From positions 1 through 64,000 of the forward strand of contig NZ_CP094288.1 in assembly GCF_022693705.1 (NCBI RefSeq): DNA of 64,000 bases, in the 5' to 3' direction. The notes below the pieces were generated by a model. The model was given only the letters and a program-made list of their open reading frames with translations. It was not told the DNA's origin and searched no databases. Shown here piece after piece: positions 43,262 through 51,758 of this stretch (positions are counted from its first letter, which is position 1; each line of letters starts with the position of its first letter). A program made the position numbers and the translations under genes. Origin of the DNA: Infirmifilum sp. NZ. GTDB lineage: Archaea; Thermoproteota; Thermoprotei; Thermofilales; Thermofilaceae.

Positions 43262-43606
43262 GTGGACAGAGAGATCTGGGACTGCGTTGCGAGGTGGCTC
43301 AGGCTGACGGGCCTCGCTAAAGCGCTCTAGAGGCTCAGGCAGCCGAAGCCCCTCAGCAGGGCGTTCGGCACGAGGAACACGAGGTACATAGCTAGCGTTC
43401 TCGAGAGGCTGCGCCTCGCGGGCCTTGTCAAAGAGGCTGTGGTCGGCGACGTGAGGTACGTCTACCTGACGGAGAGGGCTTGCGGCCTGCTTGCGCTGCT
43501 CGGCTACAGCCTCGAGGAGCGGGCGTGCGGGGAGCAGGCGTTCAGGCTCATCCGGCGCGGAGCCCATGAGTACCCGAAGAGGGGCCTCGGATCAGTGAAG
43601 GGGTGA
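43262..43606 (+). pseudogene. Winged-helix gene with one in-frame amber codon
   Basis: From GTG 43262 the frame reads 'VDREIWDCVARWLRLTGLAKAL', then TAG (43328-43330), then continues unbroken for 92 codons to TGA 43604-43606 with 'SRAFGTRNTRYIASVLERLRLAGLVKEAVVGDVRYVYLTERACGLLALLGY', a typical winged-helix layout. The stop reads CTC-TAG-AGG where CTC-GAG-AGG would give a Leu-Glu-Arg typical of such helices. A TATA-like TTTAAATC stands upstream about 43223-43230. Either a fresh nonsense mutation or a recoding event. Confidence 0.7.
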
Positions 43607-43696
43607 ATGTGCTAGGCGCAGCCGGGTACCTCGACGCCTCGTAGTGCCTCTCAAGCACCCGGGCCCGCGGGGCAAGGAAGGCCAGCGAGGGAAAAC

Positions 43697-43978
43697 TTAA
43701 AAAGCTGCAATGCTGCGAGAACTTGATGGAAACTGCTGGTCGGCTTCTTCCACTTCCACCTCCAGTGACCCGAGCGCCAGCGCTAGGCCCCAAGCCAGCG
43801 CGGCGACGCTCATAAGCAATGCCCCCAGCGCGCAGAAGAAAAGCGCCACGAGGCGGCCGGAAGGGTCATTTGAGGAGCGGTATCCCTCGAAGCCTGCGAC
43901 GAAGAACGTAAGCCCCACTAACGCTGGCAGAAACGCCGCTGGAGAACCCTTCTCGGAGAACCTCAGCCTCCTGGGCAT
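43697..43978 (-). CDS. Small membrane protein with acidic tail
   Basis: The 93-residue product has two membrane helices ('AAFLPALVGLTFFVAGFEGY', 'VALFFCALGALLMSVAALAWG') and an acidic C-terminal tail 'EVEVEEADQQ'. No family recognised. ATG 43978 is chosen because a leftward TATA-like CTTATTAG (about 44005-44012) would put transcription start near it; a longer start at 43999 has an unusual Cys-rich head. Real small membrane protein, function unknown. Confidence 0.6.
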   Translation of the reverse strand: MPRRLRFSEKGSPAAFLPALVGLTFFVAGFEGYRSSNDPSGRLVALFFCALGALLMSVAALAWGLALALGSLEVEVEEADQQFPSSSRSIAAF

Positions 43979-44348
43979 CCAACACCCACATAATTGCACT
44001 ATCCTAACTAATAAGCGCTTCGAATCCGAGGAGCCTTAAATAGTCATCACTCACTCTGCGAAGCCCTCACCAGCTAGATACAAACCCTTGTATCCAAGGC
44101 GTCGCAGTAGCTGGCCGCTCTAGAGCTAAGCCGAAAACTTGGCGAGCCGCAGGGTAAAGCCACACTGACGCTTTTGCGCTTCCCGATTTATCTTGACTCT
44201 GGAAGCATAGTAAGTCTCTATGTAGTTTCACATAGATAATAAAAAGCGCTATTAGCATGTTTAACAGAGACGAAAATAACTTTTAAAGGCAGACCAAAAA
44301 CAAGGGCAACAGCAAGATTTATAAGCAAGCCCGCCAAATAACCCTTGT
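43979..44348. other. AT-rich intergenic region with hairpin
   Basis: No gene seen. Contains an inverted repeat GATACAA-ACCC-TTGTATC (44077-44094), the leftward TATA for the small membrane gene and the rightward TATA (TTTATAAG, 44316-44323) for the pilin gene. Some stretches are strongly AT-rich (about 44220-44320), suggestive of a promoter-dense leader. Confidence 0.45.
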
Positions 44349-44810
44349 ATGGCGAAAAGACAGGCAATAAGCCCCGTAATCGCAACAGTTATCATAGTCG
44401 CCGTCACCATCGCCGTCGCAATCGCGGTAGCCTTCTGGATGACGGGCATCATCGGCATCTTCACTGGCTTCGAGCAGCTCACGATCGAGACGATTTACGC
44501 GCAACCCGAAGCAGGAGGCTGGACTGTGACTCTCATTGTCTCTAACAAGGGGACGTCCCCCACATCGATCACCGACATCTTCATAAACGGGGTGAAAGCC
44601 GGAGGTACAGGATGTCCCGTTAAAGATAACGCAAGCATAATCGCGGGGACTCCGCTGCCGATAGACCCGGGAAGCAAGGCGACGATACTCCTGACGATAC
44701 CGCCTGGTAGCAGTTGCGGCGCTACGAAGTTCGTCGCTGGTCAGAGCATCGAGGTGAAGCTTCACAGCTCGGGCGGCAAGGATTACCCGAAGCTTGTCGT
44801 GCTGCCCTAA
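44349..44810 (+). CDS. Archaeal type IV pilin-like protein (class III signal)
   Basis: The 153-residue protein opens 'MAKRQAISPVIATVIIVAVTIAVAIAVAFWM', the class III signal (KRQ-AISPVIA) and pilin helix recognised by PibD prepilin peptidase. The secreted domain (from 'GFEQLTIETIYAQ' on) is beta-rich, with two Cys that may bond. Cleavage would leave AISPVIA at the N-terminus. A TATA box (TTTATAAGC, about 44316-44323) about 28 bp upstream gives a short-leader mRNA; the stop is followed by a T-run (44820-44826). The C-terminal half has a paralogue in the decayed gene at 44882-45886. Confidence 0.88.
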   Translation: MAKRQAISPVIATVIIVAVTIAVAIAVAFWMTGIIGIFTGFEQLTIETIYAQPEAGGWTVTLIVSNKGTSPTSITDIFINGVKAGGTGCPVKDNASIIAGTPLPIDPGSKATILLTIPPGSSCGATKFVAGQSIEVKLHSSGGKDYPKLVVLP

Positions 44811-44811
44811 A

Positions 44812-44826
44812 GGAAAAATTTTTTTG
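44812..44826 (+). terminator. Oligo-T terminator after pilin gene
   Basis: AAAAA followed by a run of seven to eight T directly after the TAA stop is typical of archaeal factor-independent termination. Confidence 0.55.
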
Positions 44827-44846
44827 TCTGTTGGCGCAGTGCTTAT

Positions 44847-44870
44847 AAAGTTATTTTTCTCGATAACTTT
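44847..44870 (+). promoter_or_regulatory. Inverted repeat at SPFH-gene promoter
   Basis: AAAGTTAT (44847-44854) and ATAACTTT (44863-44870) form a perfect inverted repeat with an 8-nt gap. It overlaps the TATA box (TTATAAAG) and ends near the transcription start about 12 bp before the ATG at 44882, as expected for a repressor site or a hairpin. Confidence 0.55.
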
Positions 44871-44881
44871 CTTGAAGGTGT

Positions 44882-45886
44882 ATGCGTAAGACTGTTGGGA
44901 TCGGCTTGCTGGCTCTCGCAGTCATTTCAGCGGTTGCGCTGTTTTCCTCGGTGGTTGTGCTGGGGCCCGGAGTGGTCGCGGTGGTCTACGACCCGCTTAC
45001 GGGCTTTATCAGCGGTCCACACGTGGGGCCCTCGGCGTTCCTCAAGGCTCCGTGGCAGGGCGTGGTTAGGGGCTCCTGCGGTGTGGAGGTCGTGGAGCTT
45101 TCGGGTAGGCCCGACTCTTCTCGGGGGCCGGTGGCGGCGCGCACGAGGGACGGCGTCGAGGTGTGGGTGGACTTGGCTCTCGCCTACAGCGTTGGACCCT
45201 CTGCGCTTCGGGGAGCTGGTGAGGAGCTACCCGGGGCTCGACTTCGCGGAGAAGGCGCTCGCACCCTACCTGGAGCAGGCGGCTCGGGAGGTGGTAGCGG
45301 GGTACACGGCTGAGGAGCTTTTCGCGGCCGGTAGCCGGGTTTCGGAGGAGATCAGGTAGGCGTTTCTGAGGAGAGTTCGGGCCGACGGTAGCCTCGCGGC
45401 CGTAGAGGTGAGGGACGTCAGGGTCGGGGAGATCAAGCTTCCCCGGAGGTCGAGCAGGCATTGCAGGAGAAGGTGGCGTCGTACCAGAGGATGCTCGCCG
45501 AGTACTACAGGAGGGTGGGGGAGGCGTTGGCTAGCGCCACACCGGGGTTCGAGCAGCTAGCCGTCGATACGGTCTACGCGCAGGCGGCGCCGGGGGGCTG
45601 GACTGTGACGGTGCAGGTCTCCAACAGGGGCTCGCTCCCCGCGCTGGTGACAGCCGTGAGGGTGAACGGGGTGGATGTCAGCGAGTGCAGGGACTCTGTG
45701 CGGGCGACCCCGAACGTTGCTGTGAACCCTCTCCCGGTTCTCCCAGGCGGCTCGGCGACGATACTGCTCTCAGTGTCCAGGTCCGGGAAGTGCGGTGCAA
45801 CGGTGTTCACCGCCGGCTCGAGCATCGAGGTAAGGCTACGCACGGCCTCGGGTGCGGAGTACGCGAAGCTCGTCGTCCTGCCCTGA
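44882..45886 (+). pseudogene. SPFH/prohibitin-like gene fused to pilin-like domain, decayed
   Basis: The frame from ATG 44882 encodes a membrane helix and a prohibitin-like domain ('VVLGPGVVAVVYDPLTGF', 'VRDGVEVWVDLALAYSV'). It is broken by a frameshift near 45195, an amber codon at 45357-45359 and a second frameshift near 45440, after which 'EVEQALQEKVASYQRMLAEYYRR' is a band-7 coiled coil. From 'GFEQLAVDTVYAQ' (about 45547) it is homologous to the secreted half of the pilin-like protein just upstream. So the intact gene was an SPFH protein with a pilin-like C-terminal domain, probably cell-surface scaffold. No longer translated as one piece. Chimera versus fusion artefact is open. Confidence 0.7.
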
Positions 45887-45906
45887 CCGCAGCGACTGAA
45901 GATCGA

Positions 45907-47802
45907 TCAGCCTGATTGAGCCGCCTGGGGCTTGCTGCGGCGCTGCCTTTGCTCCTCGAGGGCTTTCAGGGTGAAGGCGACGAGCTCTGCCGTCTCCCTT
46001 GCCCTCACCTCGGGTGTGGCTCCGAGGTGGCCGCTTCTCGTCTCGACTCGCAGGTACGCGGGGGCGCCGAGGTCTAGGAGCCTGGCGGTGAGCTTGAGGG
46101 CGTGGGATGGGTGGACGCGGTCGTCGGCGAGGCCCGTGTAGGCGAGGACGTAGGGGTAGTCGGCTGGCTTGAGGTTGTGGATGGGGGAGTAGGACTCGAG
46201 CACCCTCCTGTCCTCGGGGTCGTCGGGGTCGCCGTACTCGGTGGTCCAGAGCCTGCCGAGGTGGAGCCTGTGGTAGCGGAGCATGTCGGTGAGGGGGTAG
46301 CCGGCGAGGGCCACGTCGATGAGCTCGGGCCTCCTAGCCACCACCGCGGCGACTAGGAGCCCCCCGTTGCTCCTGCCTGTCGCGACGGTCATGTAGCCCC
46401 TGGCCCTGTAGTGCTCGAGGAAAGCCCCGAAGTCCTCGAACACCCTCACCTTGTTCCCGCGCATCCCGGCCCTGTGCCACTCCTCCCCGTACTCGAAGCC
46501 ACCCCTCAGGTTCGTCGAGACGAAGGTCGCGCCGGCCTCCAGGAGCATGACGGCCTCCGGCTGGAAGCGGGGCTTGACCGACAGCGCGAACCCCCCGTAG
46601 CCGTACACCACAGCCACCCCGCCGTCCCGGGCGGCCCTGCTCCTCACCTCGAAGCCGTGCACCCTCGTCCCGTCCCGCGAGGAGACCCACAGCTCCCTGA
46701 CCTCCAGCCCGAGGGGAAGCGAGGAGCCCTCGACCAGCCACGCGCCCCCCTGGTCTACGAGGTAGAGCTTGCTCGGCGTGTCGAAGGACTCGTACCTCGC
46801 CAGCGCCGCGCCGAAGCCCCTGGAGAGGATGGTGACGCTGCCCGGCCCCTCGCCGAGCCCCACCTCCCCAGCCGGCTCTCCCTCCGGGCTGTAGAGCTCG
46901 AGCCTGTTCGCGCCGTCGACGAGCCTCACCGCTAGGAGCCTCCCGCCGACGGGGGCGGCGTCCTCGATGGGGTGGGCCTCGGCCCTCAAGATTACCCTGG
47001 CCCCCCGGCCAACCTCGACGACCTGGCCCAGGCTGTGCTCGTAGCTAAGCACGTAGCTGCGGCCCCCGAGCCTGCCCACCGGGTAGGCCTTGGAGCCTCC
47101 GGGGTCGTAGAGCAGCCTGAAGCCGCCGCCTGCGAGCTCGTACACGAGGGACCTCGACCAGCCGTGAAAAGCTACGGCGTACACCGACTCCCCGTCGCCC
47201 GCGAGGTGGACCAGCCAGTTCGTGCCCAGGCCCTCGCCGAAGACCAGCTCCTCCCCGGCCCCGAGCTCCGCCTCGAACACCCTGCTCGCCGGCGCCTCGA
47301 CGCCGTCCGGAGCGGTGCCGGACCTGTAGGTGCGGACGTACAGGAACCTCTCCCTCGTGAGCCAGACGGGGGGCGAGACGTAGCCCTCTGGCCCCTCGAT
47401 ACGCTCGCCGGTCTCGGTGTCGACGATGAGCGTGCGCGCGTAGTCCGAGCCGGCCCTCGTGTGCAGGGCGGCCAGCATCCTCCCGTCCCTGCTCGCGCTG
47501 ATCGATGCAACGACGGCGTCGCCGCCGAGCTCCCGCGCGTCCAGCACCGTCTGCGGCTCCGCGTCGCCGGTGCTGTACCTCTTGACGGTGAAGGTGCCAC
47601 GCTCCCTGGTCAGGGCGTAGAGGCCCCCCTCGAAGAGCGCCGCGTCGACCACGTAGGGCAGGCTGTGGAGCTCCAGCGCGCGCTGGTAGAGGGCATCGGC
47701 GAGGGGCGAGACGAACTCCCTGAACCTCCGGTTCTGCTCCTCGATGAAGGCCTTCACGCGGGGGTCCTCGAGGTCCTCGAGCCAGTCGTAGCCGCTAGGC
47801 AC
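45907..47802 (-). CDS. Prolyl oligopeptidase family serine peptidase (S9A)
   Basis: A 631-residue cytosolic peptidase with an N-terminal 'YDWLEDLEDPRVKAFIEEQNRRF' helix, a beta-propeller of about 350 residues and a C-terminal alpha/beta hydrolase. Triad: Ser in 'GRSNGGLLVAAV', Asp in 'YTGLADDRVHPSHA' and His in 'RSGHLGATPEV'. Cleaves peptides after proline, up to about 30 residues. Length and domain order are standard. ATG-type start at 47802 in a GC-rich region. No operon partner. Confidence 0.93.
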   Translation of the reverse strand: MPSGYDWLEDLEDPRVKAFIEEQNRRFREFVSPLADALYQRALELHSLPYVVDAALFEGGLYALTRERGTFTVKRYSTGDAEPQTVLDARELGGDAVVASISASRDGRMLAALHTRAGSDYARTLIVDTETGERIEGPEGYVSPPVWLTRERFLYVRTYRSGTAPDGVEAPASRVFEAELGAGEELVFGEGLGTNWLVHLAGDGESVYAVAFHGWSRSLVYELAGGGFRLLYDPGGSKAYPVGRLGGRSYVLSYEHSLGQVVEVGRGARVILRAEAHPIEDAAPVGGRLLAVRLVDGANRLELYSPEGEPAGEVGLGEGPGSVTILSRGFGAALARYESFDTPSKLYLVDQGGAWLVEGSSLPLGLEVRELWVSSRDGTRVHGFEVRSRAARDGGVAVVYGYGGFALSVKPRFQPEAVMLLEAGATFVSTNLRGGFEYGEEWHRAGMRGNKVRVFEDFGAFLEHYRARGYMTVATGRSNGGLLVAAVVARRPELIDVALAGYPLTDMLRYHRLHLGRLWTTEYGDPDDPEDRRVLESYSPIHNLKPADYPYVLAYTGLADDRVHPSHALKLTARLLDLGAPAYLRVETRSGHLGATPEVRARETAELVAFTLKALEEQRQRRSKPQAAQSG

Positions 47803-48005
47803 GGTCCATGCACGCGGCTTTCGAAAATAAAAGTTACGTCGGTGGAATCATCCCTAGCATACGGGTGAGGCGTTTTCCCAAGAGCCTTTGCAATCCAGCC
47901 GGGGACTGGGGTGCAAACTCCAACCGGCTTCCTCGCACGCGAACGGTCGGATGTGCACGAAACCCTTTTAAGCTGAGATGGAGTGGTTTGCCGCAGGGAG
48001 CGGGG

Positions 48006-48857
48006 TTGGAGTTGCTCAGCAAGGAGGAGAGGCTGAGGATCCTGAGGACCGTCGCCGAGGACGAGGAGTTCAGGCACGCGCTGATGGGCGCGCTTGGCTA
48101 CTCCGAGCTCCTCTCAAACCTCGAGAAGATATGGAAGGAAATCGAGGAGATCAAGCGCGAGCAGGCGAAGATCTGGCAGGAGATAAGGGCTATAAGGGAG
48201 GAGACCAAGAAGATCTGGCAGGAGATAGAGGGCATCAAGCGCGAGCAGGTCAAGATATGGGAGGAGATCAAAGCGCTCAGGGAGGAGGCGAACAAGCTCT
48301 GGAAGGAGGTCAGAGACCTCAAGGAGGGGCAGAGGAGGCTTGAGGAGGGCCTAGAGAAGGTGTGGGGTGCGCTCTTCCATGGTTTCTCGCAGCTCAGTAA
48401 GTTCGCCGGGTTGACGTTCGAGGAGTTCGTGAGGACGCTTCTGACGGACCTCTTCCGGAGGCACGGCGAGATCCCGGAGGGCGCTGAGCTGAAGCGGGCC
48501 GTGATTGACGGGGAAGAGGTGGACATTTTCCTCGAGGACCCGCTCATCGTCGGCGAGGTGACGGCGCGCGCGGCCGCCTGGATCGACTGCATACCTAATA
48601 GCACCATACTCGCCGTCAACGACGTCTCCTACGACCAGATACAAGCCCCCGTCGTTAGCAAGTGCTGGTTCAGCTCGAGGAGCTCCGTCGCCTTGACTTC
48701 CGCCTCTGTCCGGGCGGAGGGCAAGTACCTCATCTGCTACGCCCGTGCGATGTCGACCCAGTGGACGCAGTTCAGCCAGTTCGTCTTCTGGGTTAACGGC
48801 CAGGTAAGCTGCACAGGGTCCCACTCCGCTTGGGCTGCCATAGGTTGCGGTTGCTAA
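48006..48857 (+). CDS. Coiled-coil / DUF3782-like nuclease with unrelated C-terminus
   Basis: Residues about 1-35 are helical; 35-115 form a coiled coil made of imperfect repeats (IWxEIxxIKREQ, four to five copies), then 'AGLTFEEFVRTLLTDLFRR' and 'IDGEEVDIFLEDPLIVGEVTA' match the start of the PD-(D/E)XK core of DUF3782-type proteins. There the homology stops and about 90 residues of a different, Cys-rich, secreted-looking domain follow ('WIDCIPNSTIL', 'CYARAMSTQW', 'CTGSHSAWAAIGCGC'). TTG 48006 is chosen after TATA (CTTTTAAG, about 47964-47971). Chimeric; T-run after the stop. Confidence 0.65.
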   Translation: MELLSKEERLRILRTVAEDEEFRHALMGALGYSELLSNLEKIWKEIEEIKREQAKIWQEIRAIREETKKIWQEIEGIKREQVKIWEEIKALREEANKLWKEVRDLKEGQRRLEEGLEKVWGALFHGFSQLSKFAGLTFEEFVRTLLTDLFRRHGEIPEGAELKRAVIDGEEVDIFLEDPLIVGEVTARAAAWIDCIPNSTILAVNDVSYDQIQAPVVSKCWFSSRSSVALTSASVRAEGKYLICYARAMSTQWTQFSQFVFWVNGQVSCTGSHSAWAAIGCGC

Positions 48858-48872
48858 AAAATATTTTTCCTC
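48858..48872 (+). terminator. Oligo-T terminator
   Basis: The stop of the coiled-coil gene is followed by A-run then ATATTTTTC, an archaeal T-rich termination signal. Confidence 0.45.
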
Positions 48873-48946
48873 ACTGATTTGAGGTTGCCTCAACGGCGCG
48901 GCATTTTCGTCATCCTGCGAGTGCCTGGTTCTGGTTGAGCAATCGT

Positions 48947-49510
48947 CTAGGCATTCTCGTCGCGCTTGACGGATATGCTGAAGCTGGGCTTGTCCCACCG
49001 GTGCCGGTGTGGGTGGTGCTTTCTTAGAATCTCGAACACCTCGTCGAGCCTCGCCTGCCAGTCGGGGACCCTGTAGTCGTCTGGGTCGATGAACCTGTAG
49101 CTCGTGAGGGGCTTGATGTCGAGCACGGGGGTGCCTGAGAAGCAGTCGCAGCCGGCCACGAACAAAACCCTGCCGCTCCTTTTCAGCAGGTGGACCGTTG
49201 TCAACGCGATGGGGTTCGGCCTGAAGGGGCTGGCGACGGCGAACACCCCGACTTCCGGCATTGACTCGTCGCTCACCCCCAGCCTCTGGACGACGTCCCT
49301 GAAGATCCTGACGGGCTTCGTCCTCAGGGGTAGGCGCTGCGCCTTGTGCATGAAGGTTACGAGTATCAGGTGCGAGAAGCCGTCGATCCCGCCCAGCGCC
49401 TCAGCGTACTCCTCGTCGACCTCTACGAAGGCCTCGACGGCCCCAGCTCTTCTGACCTGCTCGTCTGTGTAGCCGTGATAGACGTAGCCGATGGGCTTTA
49501 CCTCGAGCAC
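48947..49510 (-). CDS. trmO: TrmO-type tRNA m6t6A37 methyltransferase
   Basis: The 187-residue product matches the TrmO/TsaA fold: 'FSHLILVTFMHKA', 'GVFAVASPFRPNPIALTTVHLL' (family signature SPFRPNPI) and 'VLDIKPLTSYRF'. It transfers a methyl group from SAM to N6-threonylcarbamoyladenosine-37 of tRNA-Thr. GTG start at 49510, leaderless, with TATA (TTTAAATATT) on the minus strand near 49535. Divergent from a Trm112 gene with overlapping promoters. Confidence 0.88.
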   Translation of the reverse strand: MLEVKPIGYVYHGYTDEQVRRAGAVEAFVEVDEEYAEALGGIDGFSHLILVTFMHKAQRLPLRTKPVRIFRDVVQRLGVSDESMPEVGVFAVASPFRPNPIALTTVHLLKRSGRVLFVAGCDCFSGTPVLDIKPLTSYRFIDPDDYRVPDWQARLDEVFEILRKHHPHRHRWDKPSFSISVKRDENA

Positions 49511-49562
49511 TTGTACGCGTGTCGACTGAAATATTTAAACGTAAGCTGGTAATACGCTCACC

Positions 49563-49988
49563 GTGAGGTACTACGCCCTCGACGTGCTAGCATGCCCCTA
49601 CTGCCACGCGTTCCCGCTGAAGCTGGTGGTGCTGGAGGAGAGGAGGAGCCCCATGAAGTACCCCTGGCCGAGCAAGCCCTTCTGCGACTACGTCTGTGCG
49701 TTCAGGGGCGTAGAGGTTGCGAAGTGCGAGAGCTGCGAGTGCGAGGAGTGCCTCAGCCGGGAGGTGGTGAGCGGCGTGCTGGTGTGCCCGAAGTGCGGCA
49801 GGTGGTTTGCCGTGGTTGAAGGCGTGCCTCAGCTACTGCCCGACGAGGCTAGGGATTTCGACGCTGAGAGGGCTCTGCTTTCAAGGTTCAGGGAGAAGCT
49901 AGAGCGGCTCGACCCCGAGGTCGCTAGGCGCGTTTTCGGTGAAGCTTCTCATGTTGGGGGAACGGGGCAGGCTCCTGGACGGGTGTAG
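49563..49988 (+). CDS. Trm112-like zinc-binding methyltransferase activator
   Basis: The 141-residue protein begins 'RYYALDVLACPYCHAFPLKLVVLE' and has 'GVLVCPKCGRWFAVVEGVPQLLPDE', the classic Trm112 zinc hairpins, with an extra Cys-rich insertion between ('CESCECEECL') not in the usual family. Trm112 stabilises several rRNA, tRNA and protein methyltransferases. GTG start. Convergent TATA boxes with trmO in the 49513-49562 gap suggest shared control of translation-factor modification genes. Confidence 0.88.
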   Translation: MRYYALDVLACPYCHAFPLKLVVLEERRSPMKYPWPSKPFCDYVCAFRGVEVAKCESCECEECLSREVVSGVLVCPKCGRWFAVVEGVPQLLPDEARDFDAERALLSRFREKLERLDPEVARRVFGEASHVGGTGQAPGRV

Positions 49989-50135
49989 TCTGCATCCGCG
50001 GTGTAGAGGCTAGATGACTTTAGGTCTGCGAAACAGCTGGTATGATTAACTAACTTTATGTGGTGTTTCTTAGTTTTTCAAACGGAAAGCTTTTATTATC
50101 TTGAGTTAAGCTTTTTAATCGCCGGTGAGGCAGAA

Positions 50136-51758
50136 ATGGGTCTCTTGGAGCAGTGGCTGAGCTACCCGGCAGCCTGGGACAGGATTCTGAGCATTATCGG
50201 CATCGAGATCCACTGGCTGATACTGCAGTACGTGCTAGGCCTACCCCTAATGGTGCTGGTAGCCCTACTAGCGTACAGGAGGAGCGGGGACGCCCGCTGG
50301 GAGCGCATGGCGAGGACGATGACGAAGGCTCTGGGGCTCGTATTCGCGGTCGGAGCTGCCACGGGGACGGCTAGCGAGTTCGGCCTAGTGGTCGTGTGGC
50401 CGAATCTTCTCGAGGCGGCTGGGCGGTACATCTACTACCCCCTGTACCTCGAGATCTTCGCCTTCCTCACGGAGATCGTCTTCATATACCTCCTCGTCTT
50501 CGGCTGGTCCAAGCTTTCCGTGAATGCGAAGATAGCGGTCGCGTTCCTCGCGATGTTCGGCGCCTGGTTCAGCGGCGCTATGATAACGAGCGTGAACAGC
50601 TACATGGTGGCTCCGACCGGCATAGTCGCGGCCTACGACCCGCTCACGGGCTGGAAGTACGACCAGGGCTACCCTAAGGTGCTGCTCGTGGTGCCGAAGG
50701 ACATCGTCGGCGCGCTGGACGTCGGCAAGCTCCAGTCGCTCGGGATGGAGGTCGTCGGCGACACGGGCCAAGGGGTCGCGGTGCTGATGCCGTCGAAGAT
50801 CGTCGCGAGGCTGGCGGCCGAGGCCTGGGGCGGGGTGAGGGTCAGGGACAGCGTCCTGAAGCTCGTCGTCAAGCCTGAGGCCCTCGGGGCAGTCGGGGAC
50901 CTGCTGGTCAAGGATGTCGTCGACAAGATACTGGTCTTGACCGTTCAGACCGTCGGGTACACCACCGTCACGTTCCAGTCGCCCGTGTACCCGGGCACCC
51001 TCGTCCACTCGATAGGAGCGGGGGTGACGGTGACCGCCTTCACGATACTCGGTGCTTACGCGCTTCTCCTCATCAAGTCCAGGGACGAGAAGAGCAGGGA
51101 CTACTACATGCTCGGCTTGAAGTTCGGCGTGGTGGCGTCCCTGGTCGCCATAGTCCTCCAGGGAGCAGTGTTCGGGCACGTGATGGGCGAGGAGATCGCG
51201 AAGTACAACCCGGAGAAGCTGGCGGCCATGGAGGGGACGAGCTCGTCCATCCTAAGCGTGTCCAGGATGCTTGGGCTCGAGAAGCTGATGCCCCTCATAG
51301 CCTACGGTAGCCTCGAGGCGAAGCTCCCGAGCTACGACGCGATACCGGCCGACTACTGCACCCTCCTCGGAGTGCCGGGCGTGTCGGACTGCAGGCCGCC
51401 CCTCATGATACACTACCTCTACTACGCTAAGATCGGCCTGGCAGTGCTCCTCGGCCTCTACGCGCTGCTGCTCGCCTTCCTGCTCTACCGCAGGGCCAGC
51501 CTGCCGGGCTGGGTGCTGTGGGCTGGGGCGCTCTCCCCGGTTGCCGCGCAGCTGGTCAGCTTCCTCGGCTGGGCCGTCAGGGAGATGGGTCGGAAGCCCT
51601 GGTCGATCTACGGCGTGATGACCGTCGACGTCGCCCACACAATGAACCCCGCCGACCCGCTCGCCTACGTTCTCGTGGCCCTGCTGTTCCTCGGAACGCT
51701 CGCCGGGCTCATATACGCCGCTTTCAAGGTACTCTACGAGCCCTCGGTTAAGGGGTGA
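50136..51758 (+). CDS. cydA: Cytochrome bd-type oxidase subunit I (CydA)
   Basis: The 540-residue protein has about nine membrane helices. It keeps an N-terminal His ('IEIHWLILQYVLG', heme b595 ligand region), Glu in 'GTASEFGLVVVWPN', 'VHSIGAGVTVTAFT' and the loop 'EMGRKPW' (usual GRQPW). A large soluble domain of about 120 residues after 'YDPLTGWKYDQGYPKVLL' replaces the usual Q-loop. It would accept electrons from quinol and reduce oxygen to water in the membrane. ATG 50136 with GGTGAGG. First gene of a two-gene operon. Confidence 0.85.
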   Translation: MGLLEQWLSYPAAWDRILSIIGIEIHWLILQYVLGLPLMVLVALLAYRRSGDARWERMARTMTKALGLVFAVGAATGTASEFGLVVVWPNLLEAAGRYIYYPLYLEIFAFLTEIVFIYLLVFGWSKLSVNAKIAVAFLAMFGAWFSGAMITSVNSYMVAPTGIVAAYDPLTGWKYDQGYPKVLLVVPKDIVGALDVGKLQSLGMEVVGDTGQGVAVLMPSKIVARLAAEAWGGVRVRDSVLKLVVKPEALGAVGDLLVKDVVDKILVLTVQTVGYTTVTFQSPVYPGTLVHSIGAGVTVTAFTILGAYALLLIKSRDEKSRDYYMLGLKFGVVASLVAIVLQGAVFGHVMGEEIAKYNPEKLAAMEGTSSSILSVSRMLGLEKLMPLIAYGSLEAKLPSYDAIPADYCTLLGVPGVSDCRPPLMIHYLYYAKIGLAVLLGLYALLLAFLLYRRASLPGWVLWAGALSPVAAQLVSFLGWAVREMGRKPWSIYGVMTVDVAHTMNPADPLAYVLVALLFLGTLAGLIYAAFKVLYEPSVKG

